The position numbers were made by a program, and so were the translations under genes. A stretch of DNA of 64,000 bases from Nitrospirota bacterium (GTDB taxonomy: Bacteria > Nitrospirota > Thermodesulfovibrionia > UBA6902 > JAJYJJ01). Of the stretch, positions 8,861 through 17,083 are shown one piece after another. Where the stretch lies: contig JAJYJJ010000003.1 of the NCBI GenBank assembly GCA_021789595.1, forward strand, positions 1-64,000. Reading direction: 5' to 3'. The notes below the pieces were generated by a model that worked only from the letters and a program-made list of their open reading frames with translations, did not search any database and was not told the DNA's origin. Numbering within the stretch: position 1 is the stretch's first letter; each line of letters begins with the position of its first letter.

Positions 8861-9970
8861 ATGTGCCGTTTAGTTGCCATCACATCCAGCAAGTATTTTT
8901 CTCCGATAGAGAATATACTTGCCCTCGAGACCATGAAAGAAGGGCATGATGGTTCGGGTCTCGGACTTACCCTGAAGGACCTTGGCGGCGGGTTTGAAAA
9001 ACTAAAAAGATATCCGATATTATCAGGCATCTGTTCCAAGACAGGCAAAGGGACTCTTGAGGACTTCATGAAGAAGCAGGGTTTTAAGCTGAAACACGAG
9101 TGGAAGCCGAAGATAAAAAAGGTCAAAGGCATAATCCCGAGAGATGACTATTTTGCACGCGTGTATGACTATCCTGCTGAATATAAAAACAAACCCCTAT
9201 CAGAAAAAGAAGACCTGCTAATGAACACACGGCTTGCGCTTAGAAGGATTGGCGAACCTGATGAGTCCATATTTGTATTTTCATTCTACCCCGATGTCAT
9301 TACCCTAAAAGAGGTTGGCGACCCACTTCAGCTTGGTGAATTCTTTGGCCTTGACAGGGACGATATTAAGGCAAAAATAATATTTGCACAGGGCAGGCAA
9401 AATACAAACTATGCCATATGTCTATATGCCTGCCATCCATTTTTCATCCAGGGGTGCTGCTCGATGACAAACGGCGAAAACACAGCCTTCGTTCCCATAA
9501 GAGAGTTTCTTATGAGCAGGGGATTCCCTGGATATATGGGATATAACAGCGACAGCGAGGTGTTCACGCATATACTCCATTATACGGTAAGAGCGTTGGG
9601 ATTCCCTTTACATTACTACAAGGATGTTATTACCCCGCTTAAGGCATCCGAGATTCAGCAGAGAAGTGACAGGGAGGCTTTAAGGCTCGTTAAACAGTCG
9701 CTTAGAGCCCTGTGTATAGATGGCCCAAATATGGTAATCGGGTTTCTGCCTGATGGAACATGTTTCATGGTGCAGGATTCTAAAAAACTACGGCCTGGTG
9801 TTGTCGGCGGAGTAAAAGGCAAATATGCACTGATGTCAGAGGAGTGCGGACTTGACAGGGCAATTCCTGAAAGGGACAGGGATAAGGACATCTTCCCCAT
9901 GAAATATGACATGGTAATTGTTCCACCAGGGGCAAAGGAGGCGAAGGTATGGAACCAGATGCAGGGATAA
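8861..9970 (+). CDS. Glutamate synthase, glutamine amidotransferase-like subunit (GltB1)
   Basis: A 369-residue class II (Ntn-type) amidotransferase domain protein. The start MCRLVAITS places the catalytic Cys at position 2, exposed after Met removal. It corresponds to the N-terminal, ammonia-releasing domain of glutamate synthase, which in archaea and some anaerobes is a separate polypeptide. Its 3' end overlaps the next gene by 22 bp, so translation is probably coupled. Together the three genes here supply the amidotransferase, FMN/Fe-S synthase and GXGXG parts of a complete GltB. The domain is somewhat diverged from class II enzymes of PurF type, so glutaminase activity is inferred from context. 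Confidence 0.88.
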   Translation: MCRLVAITSSKYFSPIENILALETMKEGHDGSGLGLTLKDLGGGFEKLKRYPILSGICSKTGKGTLEDFMKKQGFKLKHEWKPKIKKVKGIIPRDDYFARVYDYPAEYKNKPLSEKEDLLMNTRLALRRIGEPDESIFVFSFYPDVITLKEVGDPLQLGEFFGLDRDDIKAKIIFAQGRQNTNYAICLYACHPFFIQGCCSMTNGENTAFVPIREFLMSRGFPGYMGYNSDSEVFTHILHYTVRALGFPLHYYKDVITPLKASEIQQRSDREALRLVKQSLRALCIDGPNMVIGFLPDGTCFMVQDSKKLRPGVVGGVKGKYALMSEECGLDRAIPERDRDKDIFPMKYDMVIVPPGAKEAKVWNQMQG

Positions 9971-11616
9971 GATTAGACAATAATCACCAGCTCTCGTTAA
10001 GGGAGTTTCCATATATAATCAGGTGGAGGGATGACAGGTGTAAGAGGTGCGGAAGCTGCACTGCGGTCTGTCCTGTTAAGGCGATTGTGCCGACAGTAAA
10101 GGTTCAACGGCTGGTGCAATCAGAGGGGCCTGTTCCAACCCCTGCAGCAGTAAGAAGGACTGTCCATGTGGTAGAGCAGGTCACAGATATGGAAAGGTAC
10201 TGCACAGGCTGCGGGGCATGCACACTGGTCTGTCCAAATGAGGCAATAGAGCCTGAATTCAACCCACAAAACAAGTTTTTACATTATAAAAATAAAGGCG
10301 GAGAAGGATACAAGAGGGGTGGAAGGAGAAACGACCCGTCCATATCAACCCTTGACAGGCTGAAATTCACAAGAATCTCAATGCTCACAGACCCGGCCCT
10401 TGATGCAGGCAGGCATGAGTTCCGTGTAAGGTCTCTCCTTGGAAGGATTCTGCCCCCGGAAGATCTGCCATTAAAAATGATAAATGGAAAACTGGTGATA
10501 GACAAAGACAGCGGTAAATTCATCCCGCCTGTGCGTGAGATATTTCCCATAATGATTGGCAGTATGTCCATAGGCGCCCTTTCACCACCCATGTGGGAAG
10601 GTCTTGCAATGGGTGTGGCATATCTTAATGAAGTGGAAGGACTGCCTGTTGTGATGTGTTCTGGTGAGGGTGGAATGCCGCCAAGGCTCTTAAGGTCAAA
10701 GTATCTGAAATATTTCATCATCCAGATTGCCTCAGGGTATTTTGGGTGGGATGAGATTATACACGCATTGCCCCATATGGTGGAGGACCCAGCAGCAATA
10801 GAGATTAAGTATGGTCAGGGCGCAAAGCCAGGCGATGGTGGATTATTGATGGCACAGAAGGTCCTTAAGCTTATAGCCAAGATCCGCGGAGTGCCGCAGT
10901 TTGTGGACTTAGCATCGCCTCCTACACACCAGACAAAGTACTCTATCGAAGAGGCAGTTGCAAAGATGATCCAGTCCATGTCCATGGCATTCGGATTCAG
11001 GGTGCCTGTCTATCCGAAGATCTCAGGCACAAAGACAGCAAGGGCTGTTTTAAACAACCTCGCAAGAAATCCCTATGCAGCAGCCCTTTCCATTGACGGA
11101 GAGGATGGTGGAACAGGTGCAGCATACAATGTATCCATGGATAAGATGGGACACCCGATTGCATCAAATATAAGGGACTGCTATCTTGATCTCGTCAAAC
11201 AGGGAAAGCAGAATGAGCTACCTCTTATTGCAGCAGGAGGCATCAGCAAAAAGGGCAATCTTGCAGCCAATGCAGCAGCCCTTATAATGTTAGGCGCATC
11301 AGCAGTGTCCATCGGCAAATACATAATGCAGGCAACAGCAGACTGCTTTGGAGATGAATACAATCGCTGCAACCTCTGTAATACTGGGAAATGCCCGAGG
11401 GGAATAACAACACAGGACCCAAAGCTGTATAGAAGGCTTGACCCTGATAAGGTTGCAGAGCGTTTGGTAGAGGTCTTCAAGGCCGCTGATGTAGAGTTAA
11501 GGAAGATATTCGCACCAATGGGCAGAAGCACAGAGCTGCCCATTGGCATGTCTGATGGATTGAGCATAGACGATAAAGCAATGGCAGAGAGGTTAGAGAT
11601 AAGCTATGCGTGCTAA
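9949..11616 (+). CDS. Glutamate synthase, FMN-binding synthase subunit with N-terminal ferredoxin domain (GltB2)
   Basis: A 555-residue protein. An N-terminal ferredoxin module carries two 4Fe-4S motifs (CKRCGSCTAVCP near residue 29, CTGCGACTLVCP near residue 85). It is followed by the FMN-binding TIM barrel of glutamate synthase with the signature DGEDGGTGAA near residue 382 and a cysteine cluster CNLCNTGKCPRGITTQ near residue 473. It makes glutamate from 2-oxoglutarate and ammonia delivered from GltB1. The ferredoxin module, absent from the classical NADPH enzyme, suggests electrons arrive by an Fe-S relay. Start and stop overlap both neighbours, indicating tight translational coupling. Confidence 0.95.
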   Translation: MEPDAGIRLDNNHQLSLREFPYIIRWRDDRCKRCGSCTAVCPVKAIVPTVKVQRLVQSEGPVPTPAAVRRTVHVVEQVTDMERYCTGCGACTLVCPNEAIEPEFNPQNKFLHYKNKGGEGYKRGGRRNDPSISTLDRLKFTRISMLTDPALDAGRHEFRVRSLLGRILPPEDLPLKMINGKLVIDKDSGKFIPPVREIFPIMIGSMSIGALSPPMWEGLAMGVAYLNEVEGLPVVMCSGEGGMPPRLLRSKYLKYFIIQIASGYFGWDEIIHALPHMVEDPAAIEIKYGQGAKPGDGGLLMAQKVLKLIAKIRGVPQFVDLASPPTHQTKYSIEEAVAKMIQSMSMAFGFRVPVYPKISGTKTARAVLNNLARNPYAAALSIDGEDGGTGAAYNVSMDKMGHPIASNIRDCYLDLVKQGKQNELPLIAAGGISKKGNLAANAAALIMLGASAVSIGKYIMQATADCFGDEYNRCNLCNTGKCPRGITTQDPKLYRRLDPDKVAERLVEVFKAADVELRKIFAPMGRSTELPIGMSDGLSIDDKAMAERLEISYAC

Positions 11617-14032
11617 GAAAAAGGCAGCCAGCAGTCAGCAGCCAGCAGTCAGCAGTCAAGAGTCGAGAGTCAAAAGTCAGGAACCTATAGTCTGGAACAA
11701 AGATAAAAAATCCGTAACCATTTACGGAAATGTAAATGGCACGAGAACGCCGTCCAGAATCCTCGAAGAACAGATACAGCAGGCAGTCCGGGACGGCGCA
11801 AGGCAGTTATACATAATTGCCGATGGACAGCACGGCATTGGCGGCCGCATCTGGCCAAGGGGTGAGGCCGTAAAGATAACAGTTGAGGGTCCTGTAGGCC
11901 AGAGACTGGGAAGCATGGGAATGTTCGGCACTGAGATTATCATCAAAAACAGCGTCTCTGACGATGTGGGATGGCTTAACTGCGGTGCAAAGATAACGGT
12001 CTTAGGTGATGTGACTAACGGGGCATTTAACGCTGCGGCACAGGGAATCCTCTATGTTCAGGGCAGTGGCGGCGCAAGATGCGACACAATGACAAAACAC
12101 AATCCACGCTTTGACCCGCCCCAGTCGTGGTATTTCAGGGATGTAGGTGATTCATTTGCAGAGTTCAAGGCAGGCGGGATTGCTGTTGTCTGCGGTGTAA
12201 ATCCAAGGAACCCAAAAAACATACTCGGTTATCGCCCATGCGTAGGAATGGTGGGCGGAACCATATACTTCCGCGGTCCAATTCATGGATATAGTGAAAA
12301 GGATGTAAAACTCCTTGACCTTACTCCGCAGGACTGGGAATGGCTTAAAACCAATATGAGGCCGTTCCTTGAGGCCATTGACAGGATGTCATACTATGAA
12401 GAACTCACCTGTTCATCCGATGACTGGAAAAAGCTAATAGCATACACGCCTCAAGAAAAGCGTGAACGGAAATGGTTTAAGATGTCCGCTTCTGATTTCA
12501 GAACGAATGTGTGGGAAAAGGAGGTAGGGTGGGGCGGGATATTTGCAGAATATCTAGACCATGAGTTGACACTGCTGCCGTACATTACAGCAGGAAAGGA
12601 CAGAAGGAACAAGCCTGTCTGGGCAAATGAAAAATATGCACCGCCATGTGCATATGCATGTCCGACACATATCCCATCGCACAAAAGGGCATCTCTGATC
12701 AGACAGGGTAAAATCAATGAGGCACTTGAATTGGTATTGCAATACAGCCCGCTTCCCGCAACTGTCTGCGGGCAGATATGCCCAAATCTCTGCATGCAGA
12801 GCTGCACAAGGGGGCAGGTTGATAGACCTTTGAATATAGATAAACTGGGAAGCCTATCACTCGATATGCCTGCACCAAAAAGGGCAGGGCAAACAGGTCA
12901 CACAATAGCTGTAATTGGCGGAGGCCCTGCTGGATTGAGTGCTGCATGGCAGCTTGCATTAAAAGGTCATAGTGTTGACCTTTATGAAGCATCAGATAAA
13001 CTTGGCGGAAAGATTGAGTTATGTATTCCAAGGGAGCGTCTGCCCCATGAGATACTGGAGAAAGAGATTTCGAGGTTTAAAGAACTGGGCGTCAATCTCC
13101 ATCTCAACACAAAGGTAAGCAAAGAACTGTTCGCTGGAATATACAAAAATAATGAAGTGGTTATTCTGGCATGTGGTGCCCATCAACCAAGAAAGATAGA
13201 GTTCCCAGGCTCTGAAGATATTATTTCTGCCTATGATTTTCTTAAGGATATAAATCTTGGAGAAAGACCTGATTTGAAGGGCAAGAAGGTTGTAGTAATA
13301 GGCGCAGGCAATGTTGGAATGGATGTTGCCTCGGAGGCCTTTAACTATGGGGCAGAATCGGTCATAGCAATTGATATACAGAAGCCTGCAGCCTTTGGTA
13401 AAGAGATGGAGATAGCAAAGGCGAAGGGTGTAGAGATACTATGGCCTAAATTCGCTGAAAGATATGATAAAAAACAAAATAAGATATACTTTAAGGATGG
13501 GACATCCCTCGATGCTGACCTCGTTGTCATCTCCATAGGCGATGTGCCAATACTGGACTTCCTGCCACCAGGCATACACACAGAAAAGGGATGGATTGTA
13601 GTAAACGAGATTGCTCAGACATCTGATGTAAAGGTCTTTGCTATTGGAGATGCAACAGGACTTGGACTTGTAACACATGCGATAGGCCAGGGGAGGATTG
13701 CAGCAGAGACCATCCATTATCAGTTAATGCATGCACCAAGACAACCTGAGTTCAAACAGGCAATACCATATGAGAGAATAAAAACAGAATATTATGATGT
13801 ATGCCGAGGCGATTTCGCATCACCAGAAAAAGAGGCAGATAGATGCATGTCCTGCGCCACATGCCGTGACTGTAAAATGTGCGAAGCCACCTGTTATTGG
13901 GGTGCAATAAGCAGGGTTGAACACGAAGACGGCTCATACGAATATGTTGTGGATGATGAAAAGTGCATAGGCTGCGGCTTCTGTGCAGGCATCTGCCCAT
14001 GTGGTGTATGGGAGATGGTAGAGAATATATAA
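11606..14032 (+). CDS. Fusion of glutamate synthase GXGXG subunit (GltB3) with GltD-type reductase and ferredoxin domain
   Basis: An 808-residue fusion. After a short repeat-derived leader come the GXGXG beta-helix domain of glutamate synthase (RILEEQIQQAV, ADGQHGIGGRIWP; about residues 40-260) and a linker. A GltD-like region follows with an N-terminal Fe-S domain (CAYACPTHIPSHKR near 348, CGQICPNLC), FAD motif VIGGGPAGLSAAW near 435 and NAD(P)H motif VVVIGAGNVGMD. The protein ends in a double cluster domain (CMSCATCRDCKMC near 746, CIGCGFCAGICPCG near 787). In classical enzymes GltB3 belongs to the large subunit and GltD is a separate protein; here they are joined. The gene overlaps gltB2 by 11 bp. 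The only in-frame start upstream of the GXGXG domain is at 11606, so the heptamer repeat must be translated. Confidence 0.93.
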   Translation: MRAKKKAASSQQPAVSSQESRVKSQEPIVWNKDKKSVTIYGNVNGTRTPSRILEEQIQQAVRDGARQLYIIADGQHGIGGRIWPRGEAVKITVEGPVGQRLGSMGMFGTEIIIKNSVSDDVGWLNCGAKITVLGDVTNGAFNAAAQGILYVQGSGGARCDTMTKHNPRFDPPQSWYFRDVGDSFAEFKAGGIAVVCGVNPRNPKNILGYRPCVGMVGGTIYFRGPIHGYSEKDVKLLDLTPQDWEWLKTNMRPFLEAIDRMSYYEELTCSSDDWKKLIAYTPQEKRERKWFKMSASDFRTNVWEKEVGWGGIFAEYLDHELTLLPYITAGKDRRNKPVWANEKYAPPCAYACPTHIPSHKRASLIRQGKINEALELVLQYSPLPATVCGQICPNLCMQSCTRGQVDRPLNIDKLGSLSLDMPAPKRAGQTGHTIAVIGGGPAGLSAAWQLALKGHSVDLYEASDKLGGKIELCIPRERLPHEILEKEISRFKELGVNLHLNTKVSKELFAGIYKNNEVVILACGAHQPRKIEFPGSEDIISAYDFLKDINLGERPDLKGKKVVVIGAGNVGMDVASEAFNYGAESVIAIDIQKPAAFGKEMEIAKAKGVEILWPKFAERYDKKQNKIYFKDGTSLDADLVVISIGDVPILDFLPPGIHTEKGWIVVNEIAQTSDVKVFAIGDATGLGLVTHAIGQGRIAAETIHYQLMHAPRQPEFKQAIPYERIKTEYYDVCRGDFASPEKEADRCMSCATCRDCKMCEATCYWGAISRVEHEDGSYEYVVDDEKCIGCGFCAGICPCGVWEMVENI
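11626..11680 (+). repeat. In-frame heptamer repeat at the start of the GltB3-GltD fusion gene
   Basis: About eight units of seven bases (CAGCAGT, CAGCAGC, CAAGAGT, CGAGAGT, CAAAAGT types) follow the gltB2 stop by ~10 bp. Because 3 x 7 = 21, translation gives a seven-residue periodicity (SSQQPAV, SSQESRV, KSQEPIV). It resembles the heptamer repeats found in intergenic gaps elsewhere in the window, but here it is part of the coding region. Confidence 0.85.
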
Positions 14033-14078
14033 GAAATCCACAGATGATTCTCGTTTTATTTATTTAGATTGAAGGATG

Positions 14079-14387
14079 TTAATCAAATGCTTCAATAAAT
14101 GAAAGGTATTCAGGGCAAGGCTCTATGAGTTCGATGCCCATGCCGTTTTTCATTGCTGAGATCGATGTCTTGAATGTCCTTCTAACCCTGCCTTGAAGTC
14201 TCATCATAGAACTATCAGGCAAGGTAAGTTCAATATTGACGGTGGTCCCAGGCACAAAGCCGTGCATAGTCCTTATAAACATGCCGTGCTTAGAAAGGTT
14301 GCTGGTTATCCCTGCATAGCTTGAGCCCCCTGCCTCAAACCTTACATCAAGCCTCTTTGTATGTCTCTCTGCGCTCCGCTTGGACAT
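14079..14387 (-). CDS. PilZ domain protein
   Basis: A 102-residue protein made of one PilZ domain. The cyclic-di-GMP-type elements are an arginine-rich N-terminus (SAERHTKRLDVRF) and the second motif SNLSKHGMFI in the place of [DN]xSxxG. The end has the typical GMGIELIEP strand. PilZ proteins bind c-di-GMP and alter motility, adhesion or secretion by protein contact. The spacing and exact form of the RxxxR motif are slightly unusual, so nucleotide binding is probable but not certain. It stands alone between the glutamate synthase operon and argG, on the opposite strand to both. No clear ribosome site was seen. Confidence 0.85.
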   Translation of the reverse strand: MSKRSAERHTKRLDVRFEAGGSSYAGITSNLSKHGMFIRTMHGFVPGTTVNIELTLPDSSMMRLQGRVRRTFKTSISAMKNGMGIELIEPCPEYLSFIEAFD

Positions 14388-14480
14388 ATAAAATACTATC
14401 AGCTTTAAGGTCTTTTGTAAAGTTTACATTTTTTTCTACTTTGTGCTAAGTTATTTATCACCTTTTCAGGAGGTGCCTTT

Positions 14481-15692
14481 ATGATAAATATGATAAAGAA
14501 GATAGTATTGGCCTATTCAGGAGGGCTTGATACCTCGATTGCCATCAGATGGCTGATAGAGACCTATGACTGCGAGGTAATAGCCTTTTGCGCAGACCTC
14601 GGACAGGGAGAGGATATGGACTCCATAAAGCAAAAGGCATTAAAAACAGGGGCATCAAAGGTATATGTAGAGGATATGCAGGAGGAGTTTGTATCTGATT
14701 ATATATTCCCGATGCTGAGGGCAAATGCCGTATATGAGGGTTCATATCTGCTTGGCACATCAATTGCGCGGCCGCTTATAGCAAAAAAACAGATAGACAT
14801 CGCTGTAAAAGAGGGCGCAGATGCAGTAGCCCATGGTGCAACAGGCAAGGGAAATGACCAGGTCAGGTTTGAACTTTCCTACTATGCCCTCAGGCCTGAT
14901 ATAAAGGTAATAGCGCCGTGGAGACTCTGGCCCTTCAGGTCAAGGCAGTCACTTATAGAATATGCCGACAGATACGGCATAGCCGTTACCGCAACAAGGG
15001 AAAAGCCATACAGCATTGATAGAAACCTGTTTCACATAAGTTATGAAGGTGGAATCCTTGAGGACCCATGGACAGAGCCACCGCACGATATGCATACAAT
15101 GATTGTTCCGCCTGAGAATGCGCCTGATAAACCCCTGTTTATCGAGATATCATATGAAGCTGGAAACCCTGTTGCCCTGGATGGCAAGGCCATGACACCT
15201 TTATCCCTGCTGAAAAGGCTAAACCAACTTGCTGGAGAAAACGGCATTGGAAGGGTAGATCTGGTAGAAAACAGATATGTAGGGATAAAATCAAGGGGCG
15301 TGTATGAGACCCCTGGCGGAACTATACTGCATATTGCCCACAGGGCAGTGGAGTCTATCACCCTTGACAGGGAGGTAATGCATCTCAGGGATTCCCTGAT
15401 ACCAAGATACGCAGAGATCATATACTATGGCTACTGGTTTTCGCCTGAAAGAGAGGCCCTCCAGGGACTCATAGATTCCACGCAGAGGGATGTAACCGGC
15501 ACTGCGAGGCTGAAACTCTATAAGGGCAACTGCATGGCAGTGGGAAGAAAATCCCCCAGATCCCTTTACATACCAAAGCTTGCAACATTTGAAGAGGATG
15601 AGCTTTACGACCAGAAGGATGCAGAGGGCTTTATAAAACTAAATGCCCTCAGGCTGAAACTGAAAAGGCTTTTAAAGGATGGACAATCTTAG
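14481..15692 (+). CDS. argG: Argininosuccinate synthase
   Basis: A 403-residue enzyme joining citrulline and aspartate with ATP, the penultimate step of arginine synthesis. The N-terminus carries the PP-loop [28 protein letters not shown] and the citrulline/aspartate-binding stretches [19 protein letters not shown] are present. AGGAGG lies 7 bp before the chosen ATG; an internal ATG three codons later lacks its own site. It overlaps the dprA start by 14 bp. argH is not in the window, but an argD-type aminotransferase lies at 48.5 kb. Confidence 0.97.
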   Translation: MINMIKKIVLAYSGGLDTSIAIRWLIETYDCEVIAFCADLGQGEDMDSIKQKALKTGASKVYVEDMQEEFVSDYIFPMLRANAVYEGSYLLGTSIARPLIAKKQIDIAVKEGADAVAHGATGKGNDQVRFELSYYALRPDIKVIAPWRLWPFRSRQSLIEYADRYGIAVTATREKPYSIDRNLFHISYEGGILEDPWTEPPHDMHTMIVPPENAPDKPLFIEISYEAGNPVALDGKAMTPLSLLKRLNQLAGENGIGRVDLVENRYVGIKSRGVYETPGGTILHIAHRAVESITLDREVMHLRDSLIPRYAEIIYYGYWFSPEREALQGLIDSTQRDVTGTARLKLYKGNCMAVGRKSPRSLYIPKLATFEEDELYDQKDAEGFIKLNALRLKLKRLLKDGQS

Positions 15693-16764
15693 ATACTGGG
15701 TAGCACTTAGCTTCCTGCCTGACATAGGGCCGATCCTCTCAAGGAGGCTTCTGGACAGATTCGGTTGTCCTGAGGCTATCTTCCGTGCATCAAGAGCAGA
15801 GTTGCTGGAGGTTGAAAAGATAGGGGAATCAAAGGTAAAGGGCATCATACACTTCAATGAATGGGATAGGGTTGAACAGGAGATCAACCGCATAAAGCAA
15901 TCAGGCGCAAGGATATTAACATTTACAGAGCCGTCCTTTCCTGAGGCGATAAAGGCCATGCCTGATTGTCCCCCAATAATCTATGTCATGGGCGAATTTA
16001 TCAAGGAGGACAGATATTCTGTTGCCATTGTGGGCTCAAGAACACCGACATCCTACGGCGTATCAATTGCAGAAAAGATTAGCAGAGGCCTGTCATCTGC
16101 TGGCATAACTATTGTGAGCGGAATGGCAAGGGGCATTGATACAATTGCCCATAATGGAGCACTTAAGGCAAACGGCAGAACCATTGCAGTGCTCGGCTCA
16201 GGGATTGATGTCGTATATCCGCCTGAAAACAAGGCACTTTTAAATAAGATAGCCACCTCTGGTGCGGTGATAAGCGAATTTCCAACAGGGACAAAGCCAA
16301 ATCAGGAGAACTTCCCAAGGAGAAACAGGATTATAAGCGGCCTTTCCCTCGGGGTCGTGGTGATCGAGGCTGCCCTTGACAGCGGCTCTCTTATAACAGT
16401 CAGCCATGCCCTTGAGCAGGGCAAGGAGGTCTTTGCTGTACCTGGCAATGTAACATCAATGAGATCGCGGGGGACAAATGAACTGATCAAAAGGGGCGCA
16501 CGGCTTGTTGAAGGCGCAGAGGATATTATAGAAGAGCTAAGGCCTGTGCTCAAGGGAATACTCAGGGAGACCTCAAGGTCGCTGCCTCCGCTTTCAGAAG
16601 AAGAGAAGGGTATAATCAAGTTTTTAGATTTAGAGCCGAAACATATAGATGTAATAACAAGAGAAAGCGGAATACCTACACCCATGGCATTGAGCCTGCT
16701 TCTAAACCTTGAGTTAAAAGGTGTTGTCAGGCAGGCAGAAGGAAAAAGGTTTGTTATAGAATAG
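15679..16764 (+). CDS. dprA: DNA-processing protein DprA (Smf)
   Basis: A 361-residue DprA. A helical N-terminal region ([20 protein letters not shown]) precedes the Rossmann-like core with [22 protein letters not shown] and [15 protein letters not shown], and a winged-helix-like C-terminus follows. DprA binds single-stranded DNA and loads RecA during natural transformation. In many bacteria it is kept without other competence genes and sits next to topA, as here. It overlaps argG and is followed by a small gene and topA in one plus-strand operon. Confidence 0.96.
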   Translation: MDNLRYWVALSFLPDIGPILSRRLLDRFGCPEAIFRASRAELLEVEKIGESKVKGIIHFNEWDRVEQEINRIKQSGARILTFTEPSFPEAIKAMPDCPPIIYVMGEFIKEDRYSVAIVGSRTPTSYGVSIAEKISRGLSSAGITIVSGMARGIDTIAHNGALKANGRTIAVLGSGIDVVYPPENKALLNKIATSGAVISEFPTGTKPNQENFPRRNRIISGLSLGVVVIEAALDSGSLITVSHALEQGKEVFAVPGNVTSMRSRGTNELIKRGARLVEGAEDIIEELRPVLKGILRETSRSLPPLSEEEKGIIKFLDLEPKHIDVITRESGIPTPMALSLLLNLELKGVVRQAEGKRFVIE

Positions 16765-16767
16765 GAG

Positions 16768-17064
16768 ATGAAATTGTCAAAAAAGATGCTCGATGCACTT
16801 CGTATGATTGCAAGGCAGATCCTTGAACAGAACATATATGAGGCAGAGGAACTTCTCGGCGGATTATTTCCACTCGACCCAGAGTTTGAGGTATTAGATG
16901 GAGAATTCCCCAACATTGCTGAGGGATATGCCCTGCTGAAAGATGAGGAGACAGATATGATAAAGGCCCTTTTTGCATCTATCATACTCAACAATACAGA
17001 CCTTGATAAGGATGAGGTCTATTCCTACCTCTTTGGGGGCGGAAAAAGGATATACTGGTGTTGA
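16768..17064 (+). CDS. Conserved-looking hypothetical protein between dprA and topA
   Basis: A 98-residue protein with a helical, acidic composition (LSKKMLDALRMIARQILEQ, then YALLKDEETDMIKALFASIILN) and no transmembrane segment or signal peptide. I do not recognise a family. The position resembles that of the smg/DUF494 gene in other bacteria, but the sequence does not show that family's features. GGAG directly abuts the ATG at 16768; a TTG two codons later (16774) would have a better spacing, so the start is uncertain. The tight spacing (3 bp after dprA, 19 bp before topA) supports a real gene. Confidence 0.65.
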   Translation: MKLSKKMLDALRMIARQILEQNIYEAEELLGGLFPLDPEFEVLDGEFPNIAEGYALLKDEETDMIKALFASIILNNTDLDKDEVYSYLFGGGKRIYWC

Positions 17065-17083
17065 CAGAAGGAGTTTTATTAGC

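Noticed and set aside
11626-11680. CRISPR-like direct repeats
   Set aside because: The units are only seven bases without spacers; no CRISPR array is present anywhere in the window.
16973-17083. N-terminal extension of TopA
   Set aside because: The extra 37 codons overlap the preceding gene, while the conserved TopA start and ribosome site are at 17084.
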